Source of the DNA: Sialis fuliginosa
Lineage: Eukaryota; Arthropoda; Insecta; Megaloptera; Sialidae
Reading direction: 5' to 3'
Assembly (NCBI GenBank): GCA_961205875.1
Contig: OY540817.1
Span: forward strand, 8,839,001 to 8,903,000
Length of the DNA: 64,000 bases
Shown here in pieces: positions 1 to 11,700 of this stretch. The position numbers and the translations under genes were made by a program. Within the stretch, counting starts at the first letter, position 1; each line of letters begins with the position of its first letter. A model generated the notes under the pieces. The model had not been told where the DNA came from and searched no databases. It saw nothing but the letters and a program-made list of their open reading frames with translations.

Positions 1-64
1 ATAGGGTTTATTACACTTTTGTCTAAAAGGCACGATGTTGCTGTTTTGTTTTTTCGGTCTAAAC
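1..64 (+). mobile_element. Right half of a palindromic MITE, cut by the window edge
   Basis: The stretch ends in GCTGTTTTGTTTTTTCGGTC followed by TAAAC. It matches the right arm of the hairpin element at 28325-28432, which also carries the block read here as ATAGGGTTTAT near its centre. The left arm lies outside the window. It is a non-autonomous DNA element with no coding capacity; the superfamily is unknown. Confidence 0.5.
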
Positions 65-629
65 TCGGCATTATATATACAAAAATAAGTAAAAAAAAAA
101 AGTTAAAATTCCGACCGGTTATGACCCACAGAAAACTGATTTTTCGACCTTATTCCAGCGATTTTTCAGACTAATGAACCGATGAAAAAAAAATTTCTTT
201 CTAAATTGTCGCAGTGGCTAAATTTTGATAATTAGTATTTTATAAGATCGCTTGAATAAAAAAAAAAATTCAAACCGTCGTTATTTTGTGAAAAAAATAA
301 AAAAATAAAAACGGCTTCATACAACCATAGTTACATTTATATAGATATTGATAAAAATAATATTTTTCCGATAACTCATCCCGAAATTCCGATGGGACAA
401 TGGAGAAAATTTTTTATATTTTTTAATAAAAATTCGTATTGAATGTTAAATATATACTTAATAAAATAGCCTCTACCCGATCCTAAAATAATTAGTTATA
501 CCTGTGTTTGTCTGTTGTTTGTTATATATACCTGTGAAAAAAATTCTCAAATATTGACAATTTTTTGACCCGTTACAGTAGGTTTTCCCCTTAATGTTGA
601 TAGTAACATGTAAATGTTATAAAACTTAC
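65..629. other. AT-rich stretch, no gene seen
   Basis: Homopolymer-rich AT sequence. The part from about 480 to 600 (repeated 'tatacctgtg') has the feel of a degraded LINE 3' tail, but no partner copy lies in the window. No open frame of note. Confidence 0.5.
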
Positions 630-676
630 GCATTTTAAGTTCTCGTCAGTGAAATAGATTGACTGGCAATGCTTAC
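630..676 (-). other. Candidate RS-exon (47 nt) after recursive splice site 1
   Basis: Read on the minus strand, this segment begins directly after the acceptor at 677 with GTAAGCATTGCC and ends at a second donor-like GTAAGTTTTA (629 downward). Its 47 nt are stop-free in one frame (third-base start, 15 codons). That frame is the one reached from an exon ending in phase 1, which is how the coding-like exon at 56003-56114 ends. It may therefore be an RS-exon that is normally skipped, or a small cassette exon. Both are inferences from splice signals alone. Confidence 0.35.
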
Positions 677-700
677 CTGAAAAAAAAGAAATCATTAGTA
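675..700 (-). promoter_or_regulatory. Candidate recursive splice site (ratchet point) 1
   Basis: The minus strand reads TACTAAT (700-694), then a pyrimidine tract, then TTTTTTTTCAG|GTAAGC with the junction between 677 and 676. A perfect branch-point-like motif about 18 nt before the AG, an almost pure T tract and an immediately adjoining donor are the defining parts of zero-length exons used in stepwise removal of long introns in Drosophila (for example in Ubx). The same core recurs on the same strand at 47752/47751. Chance occurrence in T-rich DNA cannot be excluded for one site; two matching sites downstream of a same-strand exon make it more likely. Confidence 0.5.
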
Positions 701-3171
701 CAAAGAAAAACATAATTTAAAAATTAATCAGATTTTATAACACATTTCAAACTTTTTACTGCATATTTTTAGTGTTTTGTACCGAAATCGCAAAAAATAA
801 TATCTGTTTATTAGTGTCTATAGGTCTAAACTGCAGCTATACTTAGCTGTCACAGAATTTTAATTTTATTTTTAAATATGTACAAAAATTGAACAAACCG
901 ACACTTCTAGAGTCGACATATTTCATGTCAACTACAATCATAATATACATAAGTATTTACAGTTAAGAGAACCCAAACAATTAATCACGTCAAGACAGTC
1001 GAGGACAATCAGTTGTGTGCCATAAGTAAATATTAACTTGTAAATGATTTGCGTGCTTCATTTTGTGCAGCAGAATATTTGATAAGCTGCGAGAGGAATC
1101 AAAGAATTAGCATATTATTCAATTAGGGCTAACCGCACAAATTAGAATACCACCGGTCGGTTTTGTAATTAACGGAGGGTTTAACTGTTCTTTGGATACG
1201 CAGATTACAAACTAATACTTGAGGTAAATAGTGAACAATAAAATCTACCCATTTATTAATCAAAGTATTTAAAAATATGAATTCTTTGATTTTGAAATAA
1301 ACTGATTTTAAATTAGATTCGAGGCAGTATTTTAAAATTCACCAATCACAAGACCTTATAGTTAGGGATGTGGTGGTAGAAATTTTAAATTATCTGTTTT
1401 TGCGGCGAAATTCAAAAGTGTGAAGATCTAACAATAAAAAATATCAGATACCATTTCTGCAATCATGGCATCTCTGCGTTTTCAATTAACAGTTAATTAA
1501 AAATGTAATAAAAAAGCTCTCCTATATTATTTGTTAGCTTCTGCAATTTATTCTAAAAGTTGTTCGTCAATATAACATTAATATAAACGCAGTTTGCAGA
1601 AATGTATGTCTCTACGTTAATTAGTAATTAATTTTTTTCATCAATTTTTGATATACCAAAAATTAAACGATTGTTCGTCGATTAACCTTATACAGAAATT
1701 TTCTTTAAGCCATTGGAAATAACATTAAGAGTCTTCTAATTGTATACCCCTGCGTGAAGGTGAATTTTTGAAAATGTATAAAAGTGCTATTATATCATTA
1801 GTTCGCTTCTGAAAATAATAGCTGCAGAAGTCAGTTTTTCTGATTTTTTCATATGCGTTAAGTGTTTTTTTCCAAAAAATGTATAAAAAATACACCATAT
1901 ATATTGTTGAATTCGTGCTTCAATAAGTTTTCATTTGAGATCCTACACAATGCTCTTGAATTTTTTTCCAATTCCCAATTTACCTCTTTTGGAGTAAATT
2001 AGGAATATTTATAAAAATCGGCAACATACAATTCTGCAACTGTTATTTTCTAGTTTTGGGTTTTAAAAAGAACAAATTAAAAACAAAAAGAATTACTAAC
2101 AAATGATTTAATAGAGCTTTTTTTTACTACTTTATTATTTTAATAAAAAATTCAGAGACATAGGTTTCTGCAAATCATATTTTTGTAATTAATACTGATA
2201 AATGAACATAATATACATTTGCAGAAACGAACTGATAATATAAAATACCTTTTTTGCAATTTTGAAATTCATTTGTTTAAAAAATCAGTAGTCTGCAAGC
2301 TCAGAACCTACTGTGATCGATTCGTTATATCAAAAACTTCACTACATGTTGCTATCAGTGACGAAAAAACCGTAAACCCATTCTGCTACCATCTCCCTAC
2401 TAACTATTATATTTATACAAAGGCCACTACAACACTTCAAATTCACCTAATGTTAAATTCCTTATGTTTGAATCAACTTGCATATGTATTTCTAAAAATT
2501 AACATAGTCATGTTATACTGTTTGTTGCAACAAGCTTGTATCGCAATTACTTGTGCTACTAATTTAATCAACCTATGTATGTATAATCTACGTAATTTAC
2601 GTTTCATACAGATTATTACAAACTTTAGTGAGACCTGCAATTCCCGGTCATACCTTCAATGTAGCTGTACTGAATTTGAACGTTACTGAATCAACTAACA
2701 TTTAATGTTGCATAATATCATTAAGTATGTCAGTGTTAATATACACGGTCTACTTCATTGATACATCAGCGTATTAATATCACAGAGAATATCACAAATG
2801 AGCTGTAATTGATGAGTACTTTGGATTTATGTTTATTGAATCAATGCAATATTTACCAAATGGATTGGATCTAGTTGTGATTAAAATAATAAACAGGTTA
2901 TACATAAACCTGTTAACGTTTATATAACATATCGGTTTATATGGGTATCAAAGCGTTATTTCAGACATAGCAAATATTTGATATTCTGTTACGAAAATTG
3001 TAAAAAAAAAAACAATTTTTTTAATTTGTAACCTGCTCCATCGATTTTAAATTTCATTCTGGAGTTTGGTCAGAAATTATTAACAAATTGTAGAAAATAA
3101 AATGCTTTGGATTGGTGACAAATATTTAATACACTATTTTAATGCCCCAGTTACAGTAAAGAAAGAAAAAA
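701..3171. other. AT-rich intronic or intergenic DNA
   Basis: No gene recognised. A short island of more balanced composition at about 1040-1200 holds a Runt-type AACCGCA and several ATTA cores and might be regulatory. A stop-free run at 2219-2689 (plus) encodes a low-complexity, composition-driven peptide with no recognisable domain and is not called as a gene. Confidence 0.5.
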
Positions 3172-3860
3172 CATCTGCCAAGTAAATGCACAGTGCTACC
3201 TCGTGTTAAATTCACCAAAGGTAGTTTTGAACAATTTAAATAAAAACTGATTGTGTTCAGATAAATTGCCTGGCATTTGTAATCCATTTAATTTTTATAC
3301 TTTACTTAAAAATATAAGTTCGAATTTTTTCATAAGACGCACCTGATTATTTTTTCGTATATTTTTAATTTTTTGACAATTTAAATCTTAATCTAAATTT
3401 ATACAAACGTCAAAATGACATTTAATATGTCAAAGTAAATATCAATTTTAAAAAAGAAAACACGATTTTTTAAAGCAAATTGAGATAAATCATTGTAAAG
3501 GAATATTTTACAACAAATTATAGGAAATTGATTGCTCTACAAAAAAGATTCTATACAATTTTCACATAGCAAGTGTTGTTCTTCAGATATCTTTAATAAA
3601 TAAATATTTAGGGATGTCACCCCTCCCCCTTACACACGATTTTGAAATGGGACTGTCATCAAGCCAGATCCAACCATCCAACCAAGTTTCATTAATATCG
3701 ATGTAATGGTTTATGAGTTACGCGTGTGACAAGGATTCAGGGGACAGACTCACAAACACGAAACGAAAAGATCAATTTAAAATTTTGAAATTCGAGAACA
3801 TTTTTTTATCTCATTTTAAAACGATCACAAAGCTTCTCGTATCTTCGATATTGCGAGGAA
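3172..3860 (-). repeat. Unclassified dispersed repeat, copy 1 (longest with 43716-44370)
   Basis: This segment is the reverse complement of the copy at 43716-44370 over most of its length. Shared blocks include the CGAAGATAC...CTTTGTGATC end, a GGGGACAGAC motif, a 'gggaggggtgacat' block and a GTCAAAATGACATTTAA block. Its other end is shared with 51366-51772 (ATCTGCCAAGTAAATGCACA). No protein is recognisable. The CTGTCTGTCC-like motifs resemble non-LTR tails, but neither terminal repeats nor a defined tail is visible, so the class is left open. Confidence 0.6.
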
Positions 3861-4257
3861 GCAATACAAAATTTTATTTAAAAAAACATATTTTTTTTGT
3901 TTGACTTGTCTTACGAAATTCACCAACATGAATAACGGGTTGATCCAATTTTTAGTTTACCAAACATAATAATTTTACGAAATCTCTGCTTATTAAAGTT
4001 ATTAATATTATAAATTACACATAGCATATCTGTACACGACATACCCTTTCAATAATACCGATATTTAATAGCATATGCAGTATGCAGCATAGTTTTAAAT
4101 TGAGTATCATATACCATATTAAATAAAGTATTAGCATCAGTCAAAGCGAACAACTTGAACCGGGCTAGCTTAACAAGTTGCAGCTAGTTCCAGCTGCAGA
4201 GATTCCGTGTAATGACTACGTAATATCCATGTTTATAAAATCTGTTTTAAATTACAG
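3861..4257. other. AT-rich spacer
   Basis: No gene seen. It ends in the candidate acceptor of the next feature. A small island at 4140-4200 contains GTTGCAGCTAGTTCCAGCTG, with two AGCT-containing half-palindromes. Confidence 0.4.
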
Positions 4258-4351
4258 GCCACATTTTAGATGTCGGATTATCTTTACACATAACACAACT
4301 TCCCGGTTTATAACACGCTAAGCTCGGCACAAACTCTTTGAGAAGAGGCAG
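4258..4351 (+). other. Candidate non-coding exon (94 nt)
   Basis: The stretch is bounded by an acceptor-like TTTTAAATTACAG and an optimal donor CAG|GTAAGTAAT. It is richer in G and C than its surroundings. All three frames contain stops, so if spliced it would be a 5' untranslated or long non-coding RNA exon. It lies on the strand opposite to the presumed host gene. Splice signals are the only evidence. Confidence 0.25.
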
Positions 4352-5307
4352 GTAAGTAATAAGACACTGCACGTCAAGAGATTTTCATGATTTTAGAGTA
4401 ATTCCTTGCTACAGTAAACCTACGCGTTGTTCATTTTGGTTTTAGGGATGAGTTTTGTTTTATGATGTTAGTAAACGAAAAATAAAAATAGAACTGAGTG
4501 TGGAAGAGATTACGTACTGACAGAAAAAGAATGTTTTATTTTTATTTCATATTTGATAAACAACTTTTTAATTGGCCTGATTTTTATTGTTTTTCTTTGA
4601 TATTATTAGTTGATGCTTACAATTTGTCTGTGACGTTAATATTTTTAAATTAAATCAAAAACAAAAATGGAATAATCTAGTTTTGTTCAGTCTAAATAGA
4701 ATAATGTTTCTGGATTAAAATATATTATCATGTAGGTAAATTTAATGATTTATTCATGAAGTTATTTTCATTAATACAATTAATTTGGTATCAATTTAAT
4801 TATATTATATATATTTTTTTATGTCATATTCTTCTGATATCTTTAATATGACTGTAATTAAAATATGTAAGCTAGAATTATCATTTTCGATTGCAAGTTA
4901 AATAAGATAAAATTTAACGGAGAAATGCATAAGTAGCGAAGTTAGCAAGAATAACACTATACTTAAAAAACGCTTAGAACTTTTAAATTTGCAAACTAAC
5001 TAGAGCGAAAATCTTCAATCACCACAGTTTGAAATGGTGCAGGATTTGAAAATTTAATCTCACAATTTGATAAGCCAATTCAATTGAACTTCTACGCTCG
5101 CAATTTATTTTCCGTTTAAAGTTTGTAAGCGACAACAGATTTTTCGGATTAGAAATCCTCTCGACGATGGTGAATTTTTTGTTGTTAAATTTTAAAGTGA
5201 TATATTCACAGAGTTCGTCTATTGATAAATGTAAAATAGGTCAAATTACTTACAAACTTTGTTAATAATAGCATGCTTTGAACACGGTAATTAGATTGAA
5301 ATTCGCC
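4352..5307. other. AT-rich stretch, no gene seen
   Basis: After the donor-like GTAAGTAAT the sequence is AT-rich without open frames or recognisable repeats. Confidence 0.4.
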
Positions 5308-5823
5308 AAATAGAAGAAAAAAATTATAAAGTTTTGATATTTTGTCCACGAACTCTCAGTAAGGTTCGGAATAAGAGCCCGGAAAGTTCCCACATAAATC
5401 GTTTGAAAAAAATTCGTGGTACATGGATCTCATAGAGAAGATTAAGTTCTATAATTTTTTTCAGCTGTTTTATAAATATTTATGGTGAAAACTCATGTTA
5501 TGCCGATTTTTTGCTGCGTTCCCAAAACTACCCTTCACTTTGATCAACGATTGCGAGAGTAGGCTGAGGATTAACCGAATAGTTCACATGACATTTTTTA
5601 CGTAGAATTTTATATAGAATCTTTAATTCCTGTAATATTTTTTTTTCGAACTGAAGTTCGGATGAAAAATGAGAAATACTGGAATACATTCCACAACGGG
5701 GGTTGTTTTTCACGTGAAAGGGGATGTTCCATTCTCGATTTAGTTGGGAACTTTTCGGGATCTTATTCCAAACTCGAGTTCGTGGATAAAGTATCAAAAC
5801 TTTATGAATTTTTTCTTCTAAAA
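5308..5823. repeat. Long inverted repeat (foldback), arms about 80 bp
   Basis: The left arm (5308-5392) contains AAAGTTTTGATA, TCCACGAACTC, GGAATAAGA and GAAAGTTCCCA. The right arm (5742-5823) is its reverse complement with scattered differences. The spacer is about 350 bp. This is the shape of a non-autonomous DNA transposon with long terminal inverted repeats. No target duplication or second copy was identified. The 140-codon stop-free run on the minus strand here mostly follows the arms and spacer and resembles no known protein. Confidence 0.55.
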
Positions 5824-6004
5824 TATTTAATTTACTTGGACTATAATTATTTCCCAAATGTCTAGACATAATGTAAAATATAAATGTAAGTATAAATATC
5901 TGCCATGGGAGCCACGGTACTTTTTTATACGTAACACTGAGAGTGAACAATGTAGGTGTTTCTAATTTTCAAGAAAAATATTTCAAACTAATAAAAGAAA
6001 GGGC

Positions 6005-6393
6005 TAATACTAAATTACATTTTAAGGATTGAAATTTTTATTTTTCAGTTTTTTTTCCAAGGATTGAAATGTAATTCAGTTATAAAATAAAAAAAGAAAA
6101 TAAAAAATATGTCAATTTTAATAATTGACTTGATAAGTTACATCATATCATAAAATTCAAACAGATTTCCAGTATTAGTACATTTTATAATCCCTTTTAA
6201 AAATTATTGGAGAAAAATATTAAATTATTAAAAATAATTTATTGTACCTTTTAAAAATACATGGTTACCGGTTATACATGAAAAGGTTCGGATTCAGGTT
6301 CAGGTTCGTTGACTTTGAAATATAGTGGTTCGGTTCGGGTTCAGGTTAATGAAAAATACGGGGTTTTTCGGGTTTACGGTTCACAAGTAAGGT
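6005..6393 (-). mobile_element. hAT-type MITE, family A, truncated copy
   Basis: The reverse complement matches the fuller copy at 38051-38685: a TGTAATTCAGTTATA block, GATAAGTTACATCATA, then the GGTTCAGGTTCGTTGACTTT and GGTTCGGGTTCAGG repeats typical of the subterminal region. The terminal GGTTCAAGT motif is degraded here (GGTTCACAAGT). The other end is missing. Confidence 0.7.
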
Positions 6394-7324
6394 AACAACC
6401 TGATTTTCAAAATTATTTACCCGCAAAAAGTTTTATTTTTTTAAGTAAATTTTGAAGAAATGATTTCCATACCTGTAATTTCGAAACGAATTGATACATT
6501 ATTACAAGAAAATTCATTTCATCAACATTGACGGAACTCGCACATTTTGTACGACGTATTTTAATTAGTCTATCAAATCCATAAAAAAAAACATTAAAAT
6601 TTCATTACAATTTTAATTTCAAAGTTATAGACATTACATATGTACCTGCTATTACAAAAATATTTATTTTTAATCTCAGATACGAAACTGAACAGTAAGT
6701 CAAAAGAAATCCTGCTATCAGAATGTAAGCGTTATTGAAAATTCTATACAATCCATTGAAAGTATTGAATATCACACCACGGTGACTGGAGCGTGTTATT
6801 GTATTTCCCAGCGGGAGGGGGTAATGGTACCGTGGTGAGGTTTGCGGTAGAAAGTCTAGAATCGAGGAAATTAAAGTGGAAAATATTGTGAAATTGTTCT
6901 TAATATCTAAAGGTATAATAATTGTTTCGTTAATTAATTAATTCCTGGTTTGTTAATACCTTTTGCTTCAATTATTGTATGCAGTATATGATATGTTTGA
7001 ACTAAATTACTAATTATACTTTTTGTTAATACCTAGTTAATACTTAATTAGTTGAGTGCTTTTCGGAATCCAATTAATTTTTATTACTAGATACTTCATT
7101 TATTTGTCAATAAACTATTTCTCATCTATAACATCCTATTTTATAGTAGATATGTTTATAATAAAACACTGATTAAAAAAAAACTTTATCTATAAAAAAT
7201 ATATTGTTAAGACAACTTTAATAAAATCTTTAATTGCAAAAGTGAATATTATTTTGTACAAGAAAAATACGTCTTTTGACGAGAAAATGCGAGTTCTACA
7301 TATTTTCATTCAAATTATTTAAAT
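6394..7324. other. AT-rich stretch, no gene seen
   Basis: A short GC-richer patch at about 6780-6845 (GGTGACTGGAGCGTG, GCGGGAGGGGG) stands out. It is flanked by CACCACGGTGAC and TACCGTGGTGAGG, which form a small imperfect inverted repeat. Nothing else recognised. Confidence 0.4.
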
Positions 7325-7777
7325 AGAACCCAACACAAAAATAATGAGATTTGACTATTGGTTGAAATTTTCGCAACTTTAAGAAATTATTGTTCAAAGT
7401 GTGTTGATCAAAAGTTGTAATGTGGGCAAGCGATGAAAACTCATAATTTCCGCTTGAAGGAAACGAAACTTTTTATTTATTTTTATTTTTATATCTCCAA
7501 AAGGATCAACTTTAACAAAAAGTAATGTGTAAAAAGTGCTTAAAATTATTTATTAGAATTTATTATAACATTATTTAATTTTATATATAACTGTCGAAAC
7601 AAAAAACTAAAAAATGACATAAAATGTACAAAAAATAAAATAAAATAAAAAACAATAAACATGAAATTATTTTCGTAGATTGTACTGATTACAATTTTTT
7701 ATCAGTACGATTTGAACTATACATTTCCCAAATTACAAAAAAATTCAACCAAAAAGTCAAATCTCGTGCGGGTTCCT
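7325..7777. mobile_element. Inverted-repeat DNA element with 35-45 bp arms
   Basis: The left arm (7325-7370) reads AGAACCCAACAC...GAGATTTGACTATTGGTTGAA. The right arm (7742-7777) is the reverse complement (TTCAACC...GTCAAATCTCGTGCGG). A single matching arm (CCGCACAAAAATAATGAGGT) also lies at 37976-38020, just before the hAT copy at 38051, so the arm belongs to a dispersed family. Superfamily undetermined. Confidence 0.5.
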
Positions 7778-8403
7778 TTTTAAAAATACTTCAACAAGCA
7801 AACTTCAAAATGGTTACGATAAAATATCATTTCAATGAAAACTTAAAAATGAAATAATCATATTTCATTAAACATTTAATTAAACTTGTCTTAATTTAAA
7901 ATATTCTACGATACTCTCGTAATAAATTGTCGACAGAATACAATGAAGGGCTGGAATGAATTGTTCCTCGCGCCATCTCTAAGCATGAGACAACAATACA
8001 GTTATTTTATTTATTTAATTAATTTTTACATTAAATGAACGTCATCTCCATTTAATACCCGCAAAAAATTTCCGACCAAAAATATGCGTAACAGCAAACC
8101 TATTGTTATTTTGTTTGGAAAGTGTTGGGATTGAAATTGTAAATTGGTTTTGTTACTTTATACCAATTAATCAATAACACATTTAGGGAAATTAATGTGA
8201 ACGTTTTTGTTATTCTGAAAAACACACAATGTACACACAAATGGCAAAGTAAAGTTTAGAAAACCCATTTAATTTAAATTTATAACAACAGTAGGGGAAT
8301 GTGTTTTACCTTGGGTCAACTTTTTAATATTGTTTTGTATAACTTTTTCATTGTCAGGACATTTACTAAAAAAAATACGTTAGTAAACTTAGAGATACTC
8401 ATA
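7778..8403. other. AT-rich stretch, no gene seen
   Basis: No open frame, repeat partner or splice-bounded segment noticed. Confidence 0.4.
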
Positions 8404-8925
8404 TTAGAGCTGGGCGCGTGAGTAATTTTTGCTCACGATCACGCACCCTCACGAGAGAAAATTTTTTAGATACACCTGCTCACGAATCAACTTTTTTTAA
8501 TCACGCCCGATTAAGGCACGGCGGATCACGCTCGTGACACAATTTAATGTAAATAGTTGCAAATTAAATTTTGAAATGATGAAAATTAATGTTTTTTACG
8601 TGTAATATATTATGTGTATATTTTATTTTCATATTATTTATCTAAACTGCATTTTTAGTACAAGTAATAGCAAACAAAACAATTAAAAAAATAAATCAAG
8701 CATTTAAAAACTTTTTTGGTGTTCCGGTAGAGTTGACAATACTGACCATACAAAAATGCATTTTTAGTTCATATATTAAAAGAAAATAAATAAGTTTATA
8801 AAAAAATCTTCAAAATATACTCACGGATCACGCACAAGAAAAATGAACTCACGCACGGTTGTTTTAATTTGACTCACGATCACGCACGCTCACGATTCAT
8901 GATTTGAAAATCGCTCACACTCCGA
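8404..8925. mobile_element. hAT-like element with CTCACG subterminal repeats, one end lost
   Basis: It starts with TAGAGCTGGGCGCGTGAG and carries many copies of CTCACGATCACGC near both ends (8430-8540 and 8815-8925) around an AT-rich core. Clustered subterminal motifs of this sort are usual in hAT elements, where they bind transposase. No matching inverted end is visible on the right, so the element is degraded or cut. TAGAGCTGGGC recurs at 19989. Confidence 0.5.
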
Positions 8926-9682
8926 AAAATTCATTTTATGACTTCTGACAGCTTGAATCGATTTCTGTTATTTGTAGTAGCTAAGCCTCACAAAGCCATA
9001 TTTTATTATTTTTTAATCAATTTTAATTATAATATATTTTTATGCTATGGATTATGAGTCATGGTATATTGTACCAGTACCACTACTAAAAATTTTATGC
9101 AAAAGTTTATATAATAAATATTTTTCTCTTTATGTGATCGTATGTTTCACCCCTAGAGCTTGCCCAGCCTACCCCCCTCCCCCCTCTCTTAAGTTACAGA
9201 AAAGTATTATCCACGTCTTCTATTACAATTACAATACTAAAAATGCTTTGATAACTGAAATATCTAAAAGGTTTTTATACATTATAAAATTTTAAAAAAC
9301 TTAGCTATATTTTTAAAACTGATAAATATCAAATTATTTTATGCTTGGTTTTTTTTTGATTCTGTTTTGAATATTTTTTAATCCGACAAATTGTAATTAG
9401 AAATTAACTTGTATATTTTCCAACATAAATGTAAATATACGAGTTATTAGATTAAAAAGGTTCAGAAAACATTTTCCTAAAAGTTTTATGCGTGGTTTTC
9501 AAAGCAAAAGTTTTTTTTTTGACAAAAATCTGTAATTATATATTTACATTCAGTTTTAAAGCTCCCGGTTTTTCCTCTGATATGTAAACGAAGAAGAATT
9601 TAAATAATGTTATATATACCTTCAAATAAAAACAAACATAAAATTCAGATATATTAGGGTATTTAATTAATAGAGAAATATA
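8926..9682. other. AT-rich stretch, no gene seen
   Basis: Contains a short C-rich run at 9165-9190 (ACCCCCCTCCCCCCTCTC). The 82-codon stop-free run across it is low complexity and not called. Confidence 0.4.
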
Positions 9683-9684
9683 TA

Positions 9685-10194
9685 AAGTACTGACATCAGT
9701 CTTGCATCATACCCCAGTGTTGGACTCTTGTTTAATTCAATATCCTAAATTAGAAATATCTATTGATATTTCATTACTGCCATTACTGAATCATAATCCA
9801 GACACAGCTTAATTTGATAACAATCGGCCAATAAGTATTAAATATCATAGCATCTGCTTTACATTGTTTCAAATTTTATGATTTTTTATTTTATAACTTT
9901 TGTGTCTTAATACCTACTTATCATTTTGTAATCATAAGCATGTATCTATCACTGGGTGCCCATTACTGGTTTTAATTTATCCATTACTGGAGAAAAAACA
10001 TAAATAAAATAAAAGACTTTAATTTAAAAAACAAACTATGTATATATGCAGACTTTGGTAATTAAATTGATTTAATAAAAAAAGTACTTGTTTTATTAGT
10101 AACATGAGTTCTTGAGAATTACAAAAAGAAGTTCATCAATCCTAAAAAACAGTATACTTTGATCTTAAAGCAGTCAAGATTGGTGCCAGTATCT
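9685..10194 (-). mobile_element. TA-flanked MITE, family T, copy 1 (510 bp)
   Basis: It is flanked by TA on both sides (9683-9684, 10195-10196). The right end GGTGCCAGTATCT and left end AAGTACTGACATCAG are inverted relative to each other. The interior matches 40680-41150 closely (CATAGCATCTGCTTTACATTG, TTTGTAATCAT, CATTACTGG). TA target and short TIRs suggest Tc1/mariner-type mobilisation; no coding sequence remains. Confidence 0.75.
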
Positions 10195-11467
10195 TACTTT
10201 CATACATAATGACATGATAAAATGGAGATAATAAGAAATGTTATACCAAAGTAATTTTTATTTAATTTAATTTAATAGTTCAATCATCTGAACACCAAGA
10301 CATTTATCTTTTTAAACAAAGAAGGTCTTTCATTAATTGCTCGCAATAAAAAAAATCAATTTTCTACTTCCTTCAACTATTTTCTTTAACAAATTTCTCT
10401 CTCAACTTTATTCTCTAATGAGTTATCATGTCAAACAAAAAACTAAAGAATCGCAAACTGCTACTGTCAAAAAAATACAACTTTATCTCACTCTGGCAAT
10501 ACAGCAAAACACAATGAATGACGAGGATGAAAAATTCTCGAGTTTGATAAATAACAGTTCCTTAATTTCCGTTCCAGAAGTGTCTGCTCGGATATTTTTC
10601 TGACGCCAACTTCTCACATCGTTTCTAACCCTCCCCACCTCCACACCCCACGCATATTGCGGCGGGTAAAAGCTAAGATGTAGCAGTAGGTACTGGTGTA
10701 ATTTTACCAGATATATATTTCCTGTACCTTTGGGAGAAAACTGTATCTTATATTTGTTTTAGCTATTAAAGTACATATTATAGGGATTTTTTCATTCAAT
10801 GTTTATTTTTAGAACTGTGACAAGAATATCTGACGTTTAGCTTTTTATTAAGATGAGTTTTATATGATATTTGATTTACCTACTTTTAAAAATCATAAGA
10901 AAGATTGTCTCATGAAATCACATGAGTATATTTAACATTTAAGTTAATGTTTTGATATTTATAGAGAAAAACTGTTTTACCTGATCTAATTCTATGACCA
11001 GAATATTCACCAAACTCTTTAGAAGTTAGGTAACTAGTCAGGGGTGCTTGTTTCTTAAAAATTAACTGCAAAGTTAATTGTAAAATCAAAATGTTTTTTT
11101 TTTAATTAAGGATCGATTTATTGTCTGTAACAATATAACATTTTGAGTTGTTTACTAAACCGATTTTAATAAGACTTTCACTGTTTGGAATCCTTAGTGT
11201 TTGGAATTAGTTAGGATGGAAATTTAAGCTCGTATCCAGGAAAATTAATAGATTATAAATAGTTACTATAAATGAATATACAATATGAAAAATACAATTA
11301 AAAATATAAATTTTATTTTTGGCGTAACACTTTTGAATGTCATGAGCTAAAAAAATGTAAGAAACAAATTTACATTAATTGTCACTAAAAATTTGACTCA
11401 TGTAGTTTCTAATGTAATAAATAGAATTGCTAAAACGTTTTCATTAATTTATCCATTTCATTTCAAG
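10195..11467. other. AT-rich stretch with one ambiguous ORF
   Basis: An 88-codon plus-strand run (10337-10603) has a mildly protein-like C-terminal part (MNDEDEKFSSLINNSS) and is followed by a C-rich patch. No domain is recognised, and splice signals or a homologous copy are absent, so it is not called. The rest is AT-rich. Confidence 0.35.
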
Positions 11468-11507
11468 AAGCCGCCTAACTCTGTATAGCAGTACGTTAAC
11501 AGAATAG
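11468..11507 (+). other. Candidate 40-nt micro-exon, non-coding
   Basis: A pyrimidine-rich acceptor (CATTAATTTATCC...TTTCAAG) precedes AAGCCGCCTAACTCTGTATA, and the segment ends at GAATAG|GTAAGTATCT, a strong donor. Two frames have early stops and the third ends in TAG, so it would be non-coding. Splice motifs are the only evidence. Confidence 0.2.
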
Positions 11508-11620
11508 GTAAGTATCTCTAAAATTGAACATGGTACGCAAAAAGAAATCCATTATGCAAAAAAGAAACTTAACAGAAATAAAAGACGCTACTTCTCTTAC
11601 TCCCCTTATCCCTAACTCTA

Positions 11621-11700
11621 TGTACTCCCTGATGCCACATTAAACGGTTAGGTTTTTCAAAAGAAATTGATATGCGCTCACCAATGAAGCACAAAATATA
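11621..11700 (+). repeat. Direct repeat, copy 1 of 2 (partner 13105-13180)
   Basis: Shares CGATGCCACATTAAACGGTT-type sequence (here CTGATGCCACATTAAACGGT) and the following TTTTTCAAAAGAAATTGATA with 13105-13180. The hAT element at 12348 lies between the two. They may be two copies of one dispersed element or remnants of its ends. Confidence 0.5.

Noticed and set aside
2219-2689. 156-codon stop-free run on the plus strand, the longest in the window.
   Set aside because: The peptide is low-complexity with no domain, no repeat partner and no splice or start context.
5528-5950. 140-codon stop-free run on the minus strand.
   Set aside because: It coincides with the inverted repeat at 5308-5823 and shows no known domain; the frame is a by-product.
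10337-10603. 88-codon plus-strand run with a partly protein-like end.
   Set aside because: No recognised domain, no convincing splice borders and no second copy; kept only as a note.
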